Below, piece by piece: positions 18,879 through 28,288 of a stretch of 64,000 nt of DNA (position 1 is its first letter; every line of letters starts with the position of its first letter). The notes below the pieces were generated by a model, which saw only the letters and a program-made list of their open reading frames with translations, was not told the origin of the DNA and ran no database searches. The stretch lies in contig NZ_CP015732.1 in assembly GCF_001750145.1 (NCBI RefSeq), forward strand, positions 4,278,001-4,342,000. The letters are read 5' to 3'. The position numbers and the translations under genes are program-made. The DNA comes from Arthrobacter sp. U41 (GTDB lineage: Bacteria > Actinomycetota > Actinomycetes > Actinomycetales > Micrococcaceae).

Positions 18879-21025
18879 GACCCCTCCTTCGTTCCGGTTC
18901 CCGCTGCGCGGGGGTCCGTGGTTCCGGTGCCGGCCCGGTCTGCGGCACGCGGGACGCCGTCGGATCCGCCCGCGTCAGCCTGGCGACTGCCCGCGGCGCG
19001 GGGCGCCGGTGAGGGTTCCAGCAGCAGCATGGTCCGTTGGCCATCCGCGCCATGAAGTCCGACGTCGGCCGGCTCCAGCTGGAGGGGCGATTTCGTGATG
19101 CTCTCGCCCTGGCGCAGCGGGAGGGTGAGACGGAAGTTGGCGCCGCTGCCCTTCCTTCCCCATGCCTGGAGCCAGCCGTTGTGGAGCTTAGTGTCCTCGG
19201 CAGCGATGGACAATCCCAGGCCGCTGCCCCCCGTGGTGCGTGCCCGGGCCGGATCGGCGCGCCAGAACCGGTCGAACACGCGTGCCGCTTCCGCGGGGTC
19301 CATGCCAATGCCGTGGTCCCGGACTGCGACGGCGACAGCGTTGTCGCTCGCGGCCACAGAAATGTTCACCGGGCGGCCCTCGCCGTGTTCCAGGGCGTTC
19401 AGGACCAGGTTGCGCAGGATCCGGTCGATCCGGCGGTCGTCCATGTCCACGATGATGCTGCCCGCGGGTGCGTTGAGGGTGACCTGGGACCCGTATTCAG
19501 CGGCCACCGGTGCCACACCTTCCATCACGTGCGAAACGAGCTGCACGATGTCGCCGGGTTCGGCGTCGAGCGTGGCCACGCCTGCGTCGAAGCGCGAGAT
19601 CTCCAGCAGGTCGGCCAGGAGCGACTGGAACCGCTCCACCTGGTTGTAGAGCAGCTCCGCGGAGCGCTTGTTGATCGGGTCGAAGTCCTCGCGCGCGTCG
19701 TAGAGCACTTCCGCGGCCATCCGCACGGTTGTGAGCGGGGTGCGCAGCTCGTGGGAGACATCCGAGACGAACCGCTGTTGCATCTGGGACAGGGTGGCGA
19801 GCTGGGTGATCTGCTCCTGGAGGCTGGCCGCCATGTGGTTGAAGGAGGCCCCGAGCCTGGCCACCTCGTCCTCGCCCTTGACCACCATGCGTTCCTGCAG
19901 CTGTCCCGCCGCGAGTTTCTCGGAGACGAGCGCGGCATGGCTGACCGGGCTGACGACGTTCCGGGTCACGTACCAGGCCACGGCACCAATCAGCAGCGCC
20001 AGCACCGCGCCGCCGGCCAGCAGCACGTTCTGGATCTCGTCGAGGGTCTTTTGTGCCGTGTTGAGGTCATAGATCAGGTACAGCTCGTAGACCGTGCCGT
20101 TGAAGGTGACCTTGTTGCCGACGGCAATCCCGGGCCGGTCCTCGGTGCCCACCGGGAACTCCGTGGACGCCCAAAACTGTTCCTTGCCGGAATCCTGTAC
20201 GGCCTGGCGCAGTTCGGTCGGAATGACGCTGATGGTGAGCTGGTCCGATGCCCGCGATTCGACCCAGCGGTTGCGGGGTTTGGTTTGTTCCGGCATCGCT
20301 TCGAAGACGTAGCGCCGCTGGATCACGGAGCCGCGGCCCTCGACGGCGTTCAGCGTGTCGTAGACCAGCGTGATGACGCTGGACTGGTCGGTGACCTGGG
20401 CGCCGTCGAACGTGTCCTGGACCTGTTTGACGTTGTAGCGCGTCTCCGATTCGGCCTGGACGAGCCGTTCCTGGAAGAGGTTGTTGGCGATCTGGTTGGA
20501 CAGGTACGCCCCGACGACGGCGAAGGAGGTGATGGCGAGCATCAGGGTCGTCAGCACGGTCCGGAACTGCAGCGACCTGCGCCATTTGCGGTGCAGTGAA
20601 CGGAGCAGGTAACGGAGGCCCGGGAGCAGGCTGGCTGCGCCGATGCTGACCAGCCTCGCCACCCGGACGCCCACAATCCGGGCGCGCTTCGCCCAGAGAC
20701 GGGTGCGGAAGCGCGTGGCCTGCCAGGCGGCGGCGGGGCTGTCAGGGTGCCGGGTGGCGGGGGGTGCAGCTGTTTCGGCGGTACCGTCTTCCGCCGCACC
20801 GGGTTCGGCGGTGACGGGCCCGGCATCGGCCGGCCCAGAGGTCACGGCCGCGGGGACGCCGGCGTCCGGTTCATGGGAAGCGGGCGCGCTCAGGCCCGGT
20901 TCGTGGAGGTCAACTGAGGTGCGGGCGACGTTCCCCGGAGCGCCCCGTTCCGGCGGGGGGCTCACCGGAGCTGCTCCGGGGCGGCCGTCCGACGGTTCAG
21001 GAACCTGCTTTGTAGCCGACACCAC
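18875..21025 (-). CDS. mtrB: Sensor histidine kinase MtrB
   Basis: This transmembrane kinase phosphorylates MtrA and links cell-wall metabolism and division to gene expression. At 716 residues it is longer than the ~570-residue mycobacterial protein. The first ~150 residues are a Pro/Ala/Glu-rich extension and the last ~80 form a low-complexity tail. Core features are membrane segment 1 near 155-178, an extracellular sensor, segment 2 near 335-360, HAMP, and the phosphoacceptor motif [14 protein letters not shown] near 423. An HATPase domain with DHGIGMDP and [10 protein letters not shown] follows. The upstream GTG gives a 29-base overlap with mtrA and no good RBS. GTG at 20965 with GGAG eight bases away is a credible alternative start. 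Confidence 0.94.
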   Translation of the reverse strand: MVSATKQVPEPSDGRPGAAPVSPPPERGAPGNVARTSVDLHEPGLSAPASHEPDAGVPAAVTSGPADAGPVTAEPGAAEDGTAETAAPPATRHPDSPAAAWQATRFRTRLWAKRARIVGVRVARLVSIGAASLLPGLRYLLRSLHRKWRRSLQFRTVLTTLMLAITSFAVVGAYLSNQIANNLFQERLVQAESETRYNVKQVQDTFDGAQVTDQSSVITLVYDTLNAVEGRGSVIQRRYVFEAMPEQTKPRNRWVESRASDQLTISVIPTELRQAVQDSGKEQFWASTEFPVGTEDRPGIAVGNKVTFNGTVYELYLIYDLNTAQKTLDEIQNVLLAGGAVLALLIGAVAWYVTRNVVSPVSHAALVSEKLAAGQLQERMVVKGEDEVARLGASFNHMAASLQEQITQLATLSQMQQRFVSDVSHELRTPLTTVRMAAEVLYDAREDFDPINKRSAELLYNQVERFQSLLADLLEISRFDAGVATLDAEPGDIVQLVSHVMEGVAPVAAEYGSQVTLNAPAGSIIVDMDDRRIDRILRNLVLNALEHGEGRPVNISVAASDNAVAVAVRDHGIGMDPAEAARVFDRFWRADPARARTTGGSGLGLSIAAEDTKLHNGWLQAWGRKGSGANFRLTLPLRQGESITKSPLQLEPADVGLHGADGQRTMLLLEPSPAPRAAGSRQADAGGSDGVPRAADRAGTGTTDPRAAGTGTKEGS

Positions 21026-21671
21026 GGACCGTCAATACGACTTCGGGGGCTTCCGGGTCTCGTTCGATCTTTGACCTCAGCCGCTGGACATGGACGTTGA
21101 CCAGCCGCGTATCGGCGGCGTGCCGGTAGCCCCAGACCTGCTCCAGCAGCAGTTCCCGGGTAAAAACCTGCCAGGGTTTGCGCGCCAGGGCGACCAGGAG
21201 ATCGAATTCCAGCGGTGTCAGCGAGATGCGTTCGGTGCCACGGCTAACGAGGTGTCCGGCCACGTCGATCGTGACGTCGGCGATGCGCAGCGTCTCGGGC
21301 GCCTTCTGGTCGCCGGGCCGCAGCCGGGCCCGGACGCGCGCGACGAGTTCGGCCGGTTTGAACGGTTTCGGAACATAGTCATCGGCGCCGGACTCAAGGC
21401 CGCGGACCACGTCCGAGGTGTCGGCCTTGGCGGTGAGCATCACAATTGGCACGTCGGACTCGGCGCGGATCTGGCGGCAGACCTCAATTCCGTCGATGCC
21501 CGGAAGCATGAGGTCCAGCAGCACGAGGTCCGGCTTGGCGGAGCGGAAGACTTCCAGCGCCTGCCCGCCGTCCGCGCAGAAGACGGGTTCGAACCCGTCA
21601 TTGCGCAACACAATACCGATCATCTCGGCCAGCGCCTCGTCATCGTCCACTACCAGAATGCGTGCCTTCAT
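20997..21671 (-). CDS. mtrA: Response regulator MtrA
   Basis: This 224-residue OmpR/PhoB-type regulator has an N-terminal receiver domain: the acidic patch is in ARILVVDDDEALAE, the phosphorylated Asp in PDLVLLDLMLPG, and a conserved lysine in VPKPFKPAEL. A C-terminal winged helix follows (SLTPLEFDLLVALARKPWQVF, ending [10 protein letters not shown]). The ATG at 21671 matches the usual MtrA N-terminus (MKARILVVDDD), with AAGGGA upstream. It is the first gene of mtrA-mtrB-lpqB-comF. Its upstream region holds six 17-bp tandem repeats. MtrA controls cell-wall hydrolases and division genes in related actinobacteria. Confidence 0.97.
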   Translation of the reverse strand: MKARILVVDDDEALAEMIGIVLRNDGFEPVFCADGGQALEVFRSAKPDLVLLDLMLPGIDGIEVCRQIRAESDVPIVMLTAKADTSDVVRGLESGADDYVPKPFKPAELVARVRARLRPGDQKAPETLRIADVTIDVAGHLVSRGTERISLTPLEFDLLVALARKPWQVFTRELLLEQVWGYRHAADTRLVNVHVQRLRSKIERDPEAPEVVLTVRGVGYKAGS

Positions 21672-21781
21672 ATGTATATATTCCCTTATTGCAATGGCTT
21701 TGTCGTATTCAGCGGCCCCACGGCATGGCGCCGCCGGTACCCGGGCCACAGATCGGCGCCGGGGCGCCGGCCGGTCGGTGG

Positions 21782-21883
21782 GACAAAGCGCCGATTGTGA
21801 CGAAGCGTCAGCTATGACACAGGTCCCGCTATGACAAAGCGTCGGCTAAGACAAAACGTCGGCTATGACAAAACACCGTCCGT
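21782..21883. repeat. Six 17-bp tandem repeats upstream of mtrA
   Basis: Units start at 21782, 21799, 21816, 21833, 21850 and 21867, with consensus GACAAAGCGTCGGCTAT. Units 4 and 5 differ from each other at two positions; the outer units are more diverged. The period is exactly 17 bases throughout. The array lies in the 266-base divergent gap between mtrA and the DUF4166 gene, about 110 bases upstream of the mtrA start. Confidence 0.85.
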
Positions 21884-21937
21884 CCCGCATGCTGTGGACA
21901 GGAACCCGTCAAAGTCCAGGAACCCCAGGAGGATTCT

Positions 21938-22651
21938 GTGTCCACCCCGATCTACGAGCTTGCCCTCGGCGCTGACTTTGCCCGGCTGCAGCCGGAGCTG
22001 CAGGAGTACTTCACCCTCACCCCAGGCTCCGGCCACTACGGCGTCGGGGAGGGGGTGTTTGAGGTGGTCGGCTGCCGGCAGAGCTGGCTCCGTCCCCTGC
22101 TGCGCCTCGCCACTGGCGAGCAGGCCTTTTTCCCGGAGTACGGCGAGGGCATCCGGTTCAGGATCGAAAACCACGCCCATCTGGACCCTTTCGGCCGTTC
22201 CAGCCTCACCGCCCGGCGCGAGATCTTCTTTCCGGACACCACCCGGTTGTTCCACGACACGACGAGCTTCGATGACTCCGGCAGCCGGGCCGGTCTGCTG
22301 GACTACGTCGGGCGCTACCGGCGGCTCGTCACGGACCTCAACCTCAGCGTCACCGCCGGCGGCCGGCTGCGCGGGGTGTCGGAGGCATCGAGGCTGTTCC
22401 TTGGACCGCTGCGGATCCCCCTGCCGTCGGCCCTCGATGCGAAGGCCTACGCCGAACAGTGGTGGGCGCCCGAGGAGGGCCCGGCCGGAAAGCACCGGAT
22501 CCAGGTCAAGGTGATCCAGCCGCAACTTGGTCTGGTCCTGGTCTACGCCGGGCACTTCGACTACCGGCTGGAGCCGTACCCCGGCGGGGTCACATCCCCG
22601 GGCTACCTCCCGGACCATGCCAGGCCGGACCGTTGGGAAGCGCGCAGCTGA
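21938..22651 (+). CDS. DUF4166-domain protein
   Basis: This 237-residue soluble protein is a DUF4166 family member of unknown function. The recognisable start is YELALGADFARLQPELQEYF, with a middle segment around ARREIFFPDTTRLFHDTT and an end VYAGHFDYRLEPYPGG. Such domains occur alone or fused to saccharopine-dehydrogenase-like enzymes in other bacteria; here the domain is alone. The start is GTG with a strong AGGAGG five bases upstream. It diverges from mtrA across the 17-bp repeat array and converges on the MetE-like gene with 28 bases between stops. Confidence 0.75.
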   Translation: MSTPIYELALGADFARLQPELQEYFTLTPGSGHYGVGEGVFEVVGCRQSWLRPLLRLATGEQAFFPEYGEGIRFRIENHAHLDPFGRSSLTARREIFFPDTTRLFHDTTSFDDSGSRAGLLDYVGRYRRLVTDLNLSVTAGGRLRGVSEASRLFLGPLRIPLPSALDAKAYAEQWWAPEEGPAGKHRIQVKVIQPQLGLVLVYAGHFDYRLEPYPGGVTSPGYLPDHARPDRWEARS

Positions 22652-22679
22652 CGGCGGCGCCGACCGGAGCCGACCCGCG

Positions 22680-23723
22680 CTAACCGAGCGCGAGCTGGTT
22701 GAGTCCGTCTGCCGCCTGCGTCAGCCGGGTCAGCACCGCCGTCGCGGACGACGGCGAATGCCCCGCCAGCCCGTCCGAGGGCGTGACCCGCAAGCCCCCG
22801 AGAGTCACGGCGGTCAGGCCCAGCTGGCGCCACGGCCGCCAGACGGTCTCCACGACGTCAGCGACGCGGGGCAGGGGTGCCGCGGGGTTGGAGACGTCGA
22901 GCGCTCCGGCCCAGAGCCTTTTTCCGGCCTCCACCGCACCGGCGAGCTGTTCCCACTGGCGAGACGTGAGGGCGCGCAGGGGCACGGCGATACCGTCCGC
23001 ACCGGCGGCCAGGATCCGGTCGAAGGGCGCCTCGACCTCCGGGACACTGACAACGACCTCGACCGCGCCGGCCGCCCGGAGGGCGTTGATGACCAGCTCC
23101 CAGGCCTCGGTGGCTTCCCGGCCCGGCACGGAGCGCAGGGTCCGGTAGCCGCTGGAGGTGGGAATGGTGCCGGCCAGCACCGAGGCGATCTCCGGTTCGT
23201 CGATCTGGACCACGATCCGTGCCCCGGGAGCCGCGGCAGCAACCCGACCCAGGTAGCCGCCGGCACCGGCGGCCAGCGATGCCGCGAGGTCCCGCCGGGC
23301 GCCATGGTCGATCAGGGCACGCTCCCCGTTGTGCAGGTGCAGGCCCGCGGCGAGGCTGAGCGGTCCGCGGAGCTGGACCTTGATGTCCTGCGCCGGGGTG
23401 TCCTCGGCGCCGATCACGTCGGCGAGGATGTTGATGTCGGTGGAGAGGGCCGAACGGGCCCGCCTCAGGTCCTGGCCGGGACGGTCCACGATCCGCCAGC
23501 CGTAGGGCTGCACGTCCACGGAGAGGTCAACCAGCAGGGACGCTGTCCGGCCGAGCGCGTCCGAGCCGACGCCCCGGTCCGGCAGCTCGGCAAGGAAGGG
23601 CAGGTGCGGGCTGCCGAGCTCTCCGCGGATGATGCGGGCAGCCTCAACCGGGTCCTCGCCGGGCCATGTGCCCAGTGCGGTGGCGGTGACCTGGACCGGC
23701 TCCGCTGCCTGTGGTGTGGACAC
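22680..23723 (-). CDS. MetE-like (B12-independent methionine synthase family) protein without zinc ligands
   Basis: This 347-residue protein resembles the C-terminal barrel of cobalamin-independent methionine synthase: an N-terminal ATALGTWPGEDP, QIDEP near the middle and a C-terminal segment GGLRVTPSDGLAGHSP where MetE has its DCGLK-type loop. The protein contains no cysteine at all, so the MetE zinc site (His, Cys, Glu, Cys) cannot form. M. tuberculosis Rv3015c is a comparable short family member. The substrate is unknown. The start is GTG two bases after the chorismate mutase stop, so the two genes form an operon. Confidence 0.75.
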   Translation of the reverse strand: MSTPQAAEPVQVTATALGTWPGEDPVEAARIIRGELGSPHLPFLAELPDRGVGSDALGRTASLLVDLSVDVQPYGWRIVDRPGQDLRRARSALSTDINILADVIGAEDTPAQDIKVQLRGPLSLAAGLHLHNGERALIDHGARRDLAASLAAGAGGYLGRVAAAAPGARIVVQIDEPEIASVLAGTIPTSSGYRTLRSVPGREATEAWELVINALRAAGAVEVVVSVPEVEAPFDRILAAGADGIAVPLRALTSRQWEQLAGAVEAGKRLWAGALDVSNPAAPLPRVADVVETVWRPWRQLGLTAVTLGGLRVTPSDGLAGHSPSSATAVLTRLTQAADGLNQLALG

Positions 23724-23725
23724 GG

Positions 23726-24193
23726 CTAAGCGGTGGCGGAGACGGCCGGGCCGGCGGTGCCGGGAACTTGGCCGGCCGCCCGTGCGCGGGCGGAGTCGGC
23801 AGCCTGGGTATCGGCGGCCAGGGCCGCCTCATGGTCCTCGGCAATGGCTTCGTGGTGCCTGATGACCTCGCCAATAATGAAATTCAGGAACTTCTCAGCA
23901 AAGGCGGGGTCCAGGTGGGCCTCGGCAGCGAGCCGCCGCAGCCGTGCGATCTGTGCTGTCTCCCGGCCCGGGTCGCCGGCCGGAAGTTTGTGGGTTGCCT
24001 TGAGGAATCCGACCTTCTGCGTGGCCTTGAAGCGCTCGGCGAGAAGGTAGACGAGGGTGGCATCAATGTTGTCGATGCTGGAGCGGATCGACAACAGCTC
24101 CGCCATCACCGCGGGATCCACCTGACCGGCCAGCGAGCTGGCCCCGGGGTCATAGGAATCGGCGTCGGGATGAATGTGGTTCTGCTCGGTCAT
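23726..24193 (-). CDS. Chorismate mutase, AroQ class
   Basis: This 155-residue protein should convert chorismate to prephenate for phenylalanine and tyrosine synthesis. The helical AroQ core lies at about 30-120: ELLSIRSSIDNIDATLVYLL, ERFKATQKVGFLKA and RRLAAEAHLDPAFAEKFLNF. It includes the catalytic Arg/Lys positions of the three-helix fold. An Ala-rich tail follows. There is no signal sequence, so it is the cytoplasmic type. The ATG lacks an RBS but has TAGACT exactly six bases upstream, predicting a leaderless transcript. The MetE-like gene follows directly. Confidence 0.9.
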   Translation of the reverse strand: MTEQNHIHPDADSYDPGASSLAGQVDPAVMAELLSIRSSIDNIDATLVYLLAERFKATQKVGFLKATHKLPAGDPGRETAQIARLRRLAAEAHLDPAFAEKFLNFIIGEVIRHHEAIAEDHEAALAADTQAADSARARAAGQVPGTAGPAVSATA

Positions 24194-24199
24194 TGACCC

Positions 24200-24205
24200 A
24201 GTCTA
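24200..24205 (-). promoter_or_regulatory. Leaderless -10 box (TAGACT)
   Basis: On the minus strand TAGACT is followed by GGGTCA and then the chorismate mutase ATG at 24193. No Shine-Dalgarno sequence is present. Confidence 0.55.
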
Positions 24206-24338
24206 GGGGCACCGGTGCCAATCACTTCCGCTGTGAAGCGCTGCCGGCACTGCGGGGACGGCCCATCCCGCGGCCCGTCCCGCGGTCCGCCCCGCGCGCT
24301 TTCCTGAACGTCTTCCTTTACCTCTTCCGTGAACGCGG

Positions 24339-24385
24339 AACGGGACATGCCCGCCGTTCGATGCGAACGGCGGGCATGTCCCGTT
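24339..24385. terminator. Perfect 22-bp palindromic terminator of the ABC transporter operon
   Basis: The arms 24339-24360 and 24364-24385 are perfectly complementary with a three-base loop, beginning AACGGG. It lies just past the stop of the ABC ATPase gene, upstream of chorismate mutase, and insulates the two same-strand units. Confidence 0.85.
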
Positions 24386-24404
24386 GGGTGACTGCCGGAA
24401 CGGC

Positions 24405-26108
24405 TTAGCCTTGCAGCACGGCGCGGAATTCCTGCCGGCGCCGTGCCTGCTCGTCCGGATCCGGAACGGGCAGGGAGGCAATCAGCTTCTTTGTGTACTC
24501 GTGCTGCGGGTTGCCCATCACCTGGTTCCCGAGCCCCTGCTCCACCATTTTGCCCTTGTAGAGCACACCAACCCAGTGGGACAGAATGTCCACCACGGCG
24601 AGGTCGTGGCTGATGAACAGGGCCGCAAAGCCGAATTCGGCCTGGATGTCCTTGAACAGTTCCAGCACGACGGCTTGGACCGACACGTCCAGCGCCGACG
24701 TCGGCTCGTCGGCGATGAGCAGCTTCGGGTTCAGGATCAGCGCCCGCGCGAGGGAGGCACGCTGCCGCTGCCCGCCGGAGAGCTCATGCGGGAACCGGTC
24801 CGCGTAAGCGGCCGGCAGCTGCACGGCCTCCAACAGCTCCCGGGTCCGCTGCCTGGCCTGCGCCGGGGTCGGGTTCGTATGGATGATCAGGGGTTCGGCG
24901 ATGCAGTCCCCGATGGTCAGCTGCGGGTTGAAGGACGCGGCCGGGTCCTGGAACACGAATCCGATGTCCTTGCGCAGCGGCTTGAACGTGCGTTCCTTCA
25001 GGTTGAGCATTTCATAGCCCAGCACCTTCAGGCTGCCGCCGGTGGTCCGGTTCAGGCCGGCGATGGCCCGCCCGATCGTCGTTTTGCCGGATCCAGACTC
25101 GCCGACGAGGCCGAAGACCTCGCCCTCGGACAGGGTGAAGCTGACCCCGTCCACGGCCTTGAAAGCGGGACTGCCCAGCCGGCCGGGGTACTCGATGGTC
25201 AGGTTCCTGGCCTCAACGAGAACCTTGCCGCCCTGGTGCGCCCGTTCGGTCATCCCCTCGGAGGCGGAGTTCCTGCCCAGGTGCGGGACAGCTGCCAGGA
25301 GCTTCTTGGTGTAGTCCTGCTTCGGCTCGGCAAAGAGCACCCGCGAGGGTGCCTCCTCGACGACGTCGCCCTGGTACATCACGACCACGCGGTCGGCGAG
25401 GTCCGCCACCACTCCCATGTTGTGCGTGATGAGCACAATCGAGGTGCCGTACTGGTCCCGGAGGTCCCGCAGGAGCTCCAGGATTTCCGCCTGCACGGTG
25501 ACGTCCAGGGCGGTGGTGGGCTCATCGGCGACGATGAGGCCCGGGTTCAGAGCCAGGGCCGCGGCAATCACCACACGCTGTTTCTGCCCGCCGGAGAACT
25601 GGTGCGGGTAGTAATTGACCCGTGTTTCCGGGTCCGGGATGCCCACCTTGCGCAGGGCCTCAATGGCGCGTTTCTTGGCTTCCTTGGCGCTGACCCGCGA
25701 GCCTCCCCCGTGGCCGGCGTGGGAGCGGATGCCTTCGGCAATCTGCCAGCCGACAGTAAAGACCGGGTTCAGTGCGGTGGACGGTTCCTGGAAGACCATG
25801 GCCACGTCGCGGCCGCGGATCTCCCGAAGCTTCGCCGGGCTGACGCTGATGACGTTGTTGCCGTTGATCAGCACCGCCCCGGAGCTGATGGCCGTCTCCG
25901 GCAGCAGGCCCAGGATGGTCTTGGCGGTGACGGTCTTGCCGGAACCGGATTCGCCCACGATCGCCACGACCTCGCCGGGGTTGACCTGGAGGCTGACGTC
26001 CTTGACCGCGTACACGTCACCGGCATCGGTGGCGAACGTGACCCTGAGGTGGTCGATGTCGAGGACGGGGCCGGCGACGGGCCCGGGCTTGTCGATGTTG
26101 ATCGTCAT
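24405..26108 (-). CDS. Peptide/nickel-type ABC transporter, fused double ATPase (DppD-DppF)
   Basis: This 567-residue protein contains two complete ABC ATPase domains, powering uptake of peptides or similar substrates. Domain 1 has GESGSGKTVTAKTI and FSGGQKQRVVIAAALAL with ADEPTTALD. Domain 2 has GESGSGKTTIGRAIAG and LSGGQRQRASLARALI with ADEPTSALD. Each ends with an oligopeptide-transporter C-terminal extension. The ATG at 26108 overlaps the stop of the upstream permease gene by four bases. It is the last gene of the four-gene operon. Confidence 0.95.
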   Translation of the reverse strand: MTINIDKPGPVAGPVLDIDHLRVTFATDAGDVYAVKDVSLQVNPGEVVAIVGESGSGKTVTAKTILGLLPETAISSGAVLINGNNVISVSPAKLREIRGRDVAMVFQEPSTALNPVFTVGWQIAEGIRSHAGHGGGSRVSAKEAKKRAIEALRKVGIPDPETRVNYYPHQFSGGQKQRVVIAAALALNPGLIVADEPTTALDVTVQAEILELLRDLRDQYGTSIVLITHNMGVVADLADRVVVMYQGDVVEEAPSRVLFAEPKQDYTKKLLAAVPHLGRNSASEGMTERAHQGGKVLVEARNLTIEYPGRLGSPAFKAVDGVSFTLSEGEVFGLVGESGSGKTTIGRAIAGLNRTTGGSLKVLGYEMLNLKERTFKPLRKDIGFVFQDPAASFNPQLTIGDCIAEPLIIHTNPTPAQARQRTRELLEAVQLPAAYADRFPHELSGGQRQRASLARALILNPKLLIADEPTSALDVSVQAVVLELFKDIQAEFGFAALFISHDLAVVDILSHWVGVLYKGKMVEQGLGNQVMGNPQHEYTKKLIASLPVPDPDEQARRRQEFRAVLQG

Positions 26109-27130
26109 GAACTTCTCACTTCTGCTTCGAGTGCAGCCTGTCCGCCGGTGGCGGAATCCGGGCCGCTCTTGCCGGAGACAGCCTTCTTGCGCCCCCGCAG
26201 GCGGGGGTCGTTGAGGTCGTTGATGCTCTCGCCGACCAGCGTCAGTCCCAGGACCGTGAGCACGATCGCGAGACCCGGGTACACGCCCGTCCACCAGATC
26301 CCGGACGTGGTGTCAGCCAGGGCCTTGTTGAGGTCGAAGCCCCACTCGGCGGCCGACGTCGGCTCGATGCCGAAGCCCAGGAAGCCCAGGCCGGCGAGGG
26401 TAAGGATGGCTTCGGAGGCGTTGAGGGTGAAAATCAGGGGCAATGTGCGGGTGGCGTTTTTGAAGATGTGCAGGCGCATGATCCGGATGTTGGAGGCACC
26501 TACGACCTTGGCCGATTCCACGAAAGGTTCCGCCTTGAGCCGGATGGTCTCGGCCCGAATGACGCGGAAATACTGAGGGATGAACACGACGGTGATGGAA
26601 ATCGCCGCCGCGAGGATGCCGCCCCAGAGACTGGACCGCCCGCCGCTGATGGCGATGGCCATCACGATGGCCACGAGCAGCGGCGGGAAGGCATAGATGG
26701 CATCGGCGATCACCACAAGTGTCCGGTCCAGCCAGCCGCCGATGTAGCCGCTGACCAGGCCCAGGACCACACCGATGAAGATCGACATGACCACGGCCAC
26801 GATGATGACCAGGACGGCGGTCTGCGCCCCCCAGACGACGCGGGAGAAGACGTCGTAACCGCCGACGGTCGTTCCCATCAGGTGCTTTCCGCCAGGGGCT
26901 TGCTGGGCGGGGAACCCGCCGTCGGCGTCGGATATCTGGGAGAAGCCGAAGGGCGCGATCAGGGGCGCAAACAGCGCGGTCAGCAGGAAGACCGCGGTGA
27001 GGACGAGTCCGGCCACGAGCATGCCGCGCTGCAGGCCGACGCTCTTGTTGAAATGCGATATAACCGGCAGGCGCCGGAACCAGGGACCCCGGGGGTCCTT
27101 GATGGGCTCAATAACGGCTGTGGTGCTCAT
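26105..27130 (-). CDS. Peptide/nickel-type ABC transporter permease (DppC-like)
   Basis: This 341-residue inner-membrane permease has an N-terminal cytoplasmic stretch, a membrane segment at about 35-57 and five further segments. The EAA-type loop interacting with the ATPase reads VVGASNIRIMRLHIFKN. It is DppC/OppC-like and pairs with the DppB-like permease, whose stop is one base upstream of this ATG. The product ends in a polar tail. Confidence 0.94.
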   Translation of the reverse strand: MSTTAVIEPIKDPRGPWFRRLPVISHFNKSVGLQRGMLVAGLVLTAVFLLTALFAPLIAPFGFSQISDADGGFPAQQAPGGKHLMGTTVGGYDVFSRVVWGAQTAVLVIIVAVVMSIFIGVVLGLVSGYIGGWLDRTLVVIADAIYAFPPLLVAIVMAIAISGGRSSLWGGILAAAISITVVFIPQYFRVIRAETIRLKAEPFVESAKVVGASNIRIMRLHIFKNATRTLPLIFTLNASEAILTLAGLGFLGFGIEPTSAAEWGFDLNKALADTTSGIWWTGVYPGLAIVLTVLGLTLVGESINDLNDPRLRGRKKAVSGKSGPDSATGGQAALEAEVRSS

Positions 27131-27131
27131 C

Positions 27132-28223
27132 TCAGTACCTCACGCGGGGGTCGATCAGCGCGGCAACAATGTCCACGAAGAAGTTGGTCACGGCCACGAT
27201 CACTGCGAGCAGGACCACGATGCCCTGGACAGCTACGAAGTCGCGGGCCGTCAGGTAGGTCGCGAGCTGGAAGCCGAGGCCCTTCCATTCGAAGGTGGTT
27301 TCGGTCAGCACAGCGCCGCCCAGCAGCACGGCGATCTGGAGTCCCATCACGGTGATGATGGGAATGAGCGCCGGCTTGTAGGCGTGCTTGGTGACGAGGC
27401 GGTATTCGCTGACGCCCCGTGAGCGGCCGGCCTCGACATAGTCCTTGCCGAGCGTGCCGATCACGTTGGTCCGGACCAGGCGCAGGAAGATGCCGGCCGT
27501 CAGCAGGCCGAGGGCGAGGGCAGGCAGCACAGCGTGCGCCATGACGTCGCCAAGCGCGTCCATGTTGCCGCTGCGGACCGCATCCAGCCAGTAAATGCCC
27601 GTCGGCGCCCCGAGCGAGGTCAGGGCAAGTTCATTGCCTGGCGTTGCCCGTCCGGCAACCGGGAGCCAGCCCAGCCAGACGGAGAAGGTGAGCTTGAACA
27701 GCAGCCCGGAGAAGAAGACCGGCGTGGCGTAGCAGAGGATCGCGAAGACCCGCAGCCCCGCATCCGGGCCCTTGTCGCGCCGGTGCGCGGCGAGCAGACC
27801 CAGCGGAATCCCGACGACCAGGGCGACCAGGAGGGCGTTGATGGTCAGCTCCAGGGTGGCCGCTCCATAGGTGGCGAGCATCTCCGAGACCGGGCGGTTG
27901 TCGGACAGGGTGGTGCCGAAGTTGCCGGTGATGAGCTGGGCCAGGTACTCGAAGTACTGCACAAAAATGGGCCGGTCGTAGCCGGCGGCGGTAATCCGCT
28001 CCTGGAGCTGTTCGGGCGGTAGCCGGCCGCCCAGGGCAGCGGTAATGGGATCGCCGGTGGTCCGCATCAGGAAGAACACCATGGTGACCAGGATGAGGAT
28101 CGTCGGGAAAATCAGGAAGAACCTGATCAGGATGTATCGGCCCAGTCCCCCACCGGTCGATTTCTTTTTTGTCGGCAGAAGGCCTTCGCCGTCGGTCGGC
28201 GGCGCCTCGATGAGTGTTGTCAT
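27132..28223 (-). CDS. Peptide/nickel-type ABC transporter permease (DppB-like)
   Basis: This 363-residue permease has a first membrane segment at about 30-52 (RFFLIFPTILILVTMVFFLM). The DppB signature follows with GDPITAALGGRLPPEQLQ and RPIFVQYFEYLAQLITGNFG, and an EAA-like loop SRGVSEYRLVTKHAYKPALIP. It is followed immediately by the DppC-like gene. The 130 bases separating it from the binding-protein gene contain a GC-rich hairpin, suggesting that the binding protein is made in excess. Confidence 0.95.
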   Translation of the reverse strand: MTTLIEAPPTDGEGLLPTKKKSTGGGLGRYILIRFFLIFPTILILVTMVFFLMRTTGDPITAALGGRLPPEQLQERITAAGYDRPIFVQYFEYLAQLITGNFGTTLSDNRPVSEMLATYGAATLELTINALLVALVVGIPLGLLAAHRRDKGPDAGLRVFAILCYATPVFFSGLLFKLTFSVWLGWLPVAGRATPGNELALTSLGAPTGIYWLDAVRSGNMDALGDVMAHAVLPALALGLLTAGIFLRLVRTNVIGTLGKDYVEAGRSRGVSEYRLVTKHAYKPALIPIITVMGLQIAVLLGGAVLTETTFEWKGLGFQLATYLTARDFVAVQGIVVLLAVIVAVTNFFVDIVAALIDPRVRY

Positions 28224-28288
28224 TGGTACCTAAATGTGTGTTCCGGGGGCCTCGTGAGCTCCGGAATCTGTTGTTCTGTCTCAGCACC

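Noticed and set aside
19037..20599. A 520-codon plus-strand frame across mtrB.
   Set aside because: It is an antisense shadow of a clearly assigned kinase with conserved motifs.
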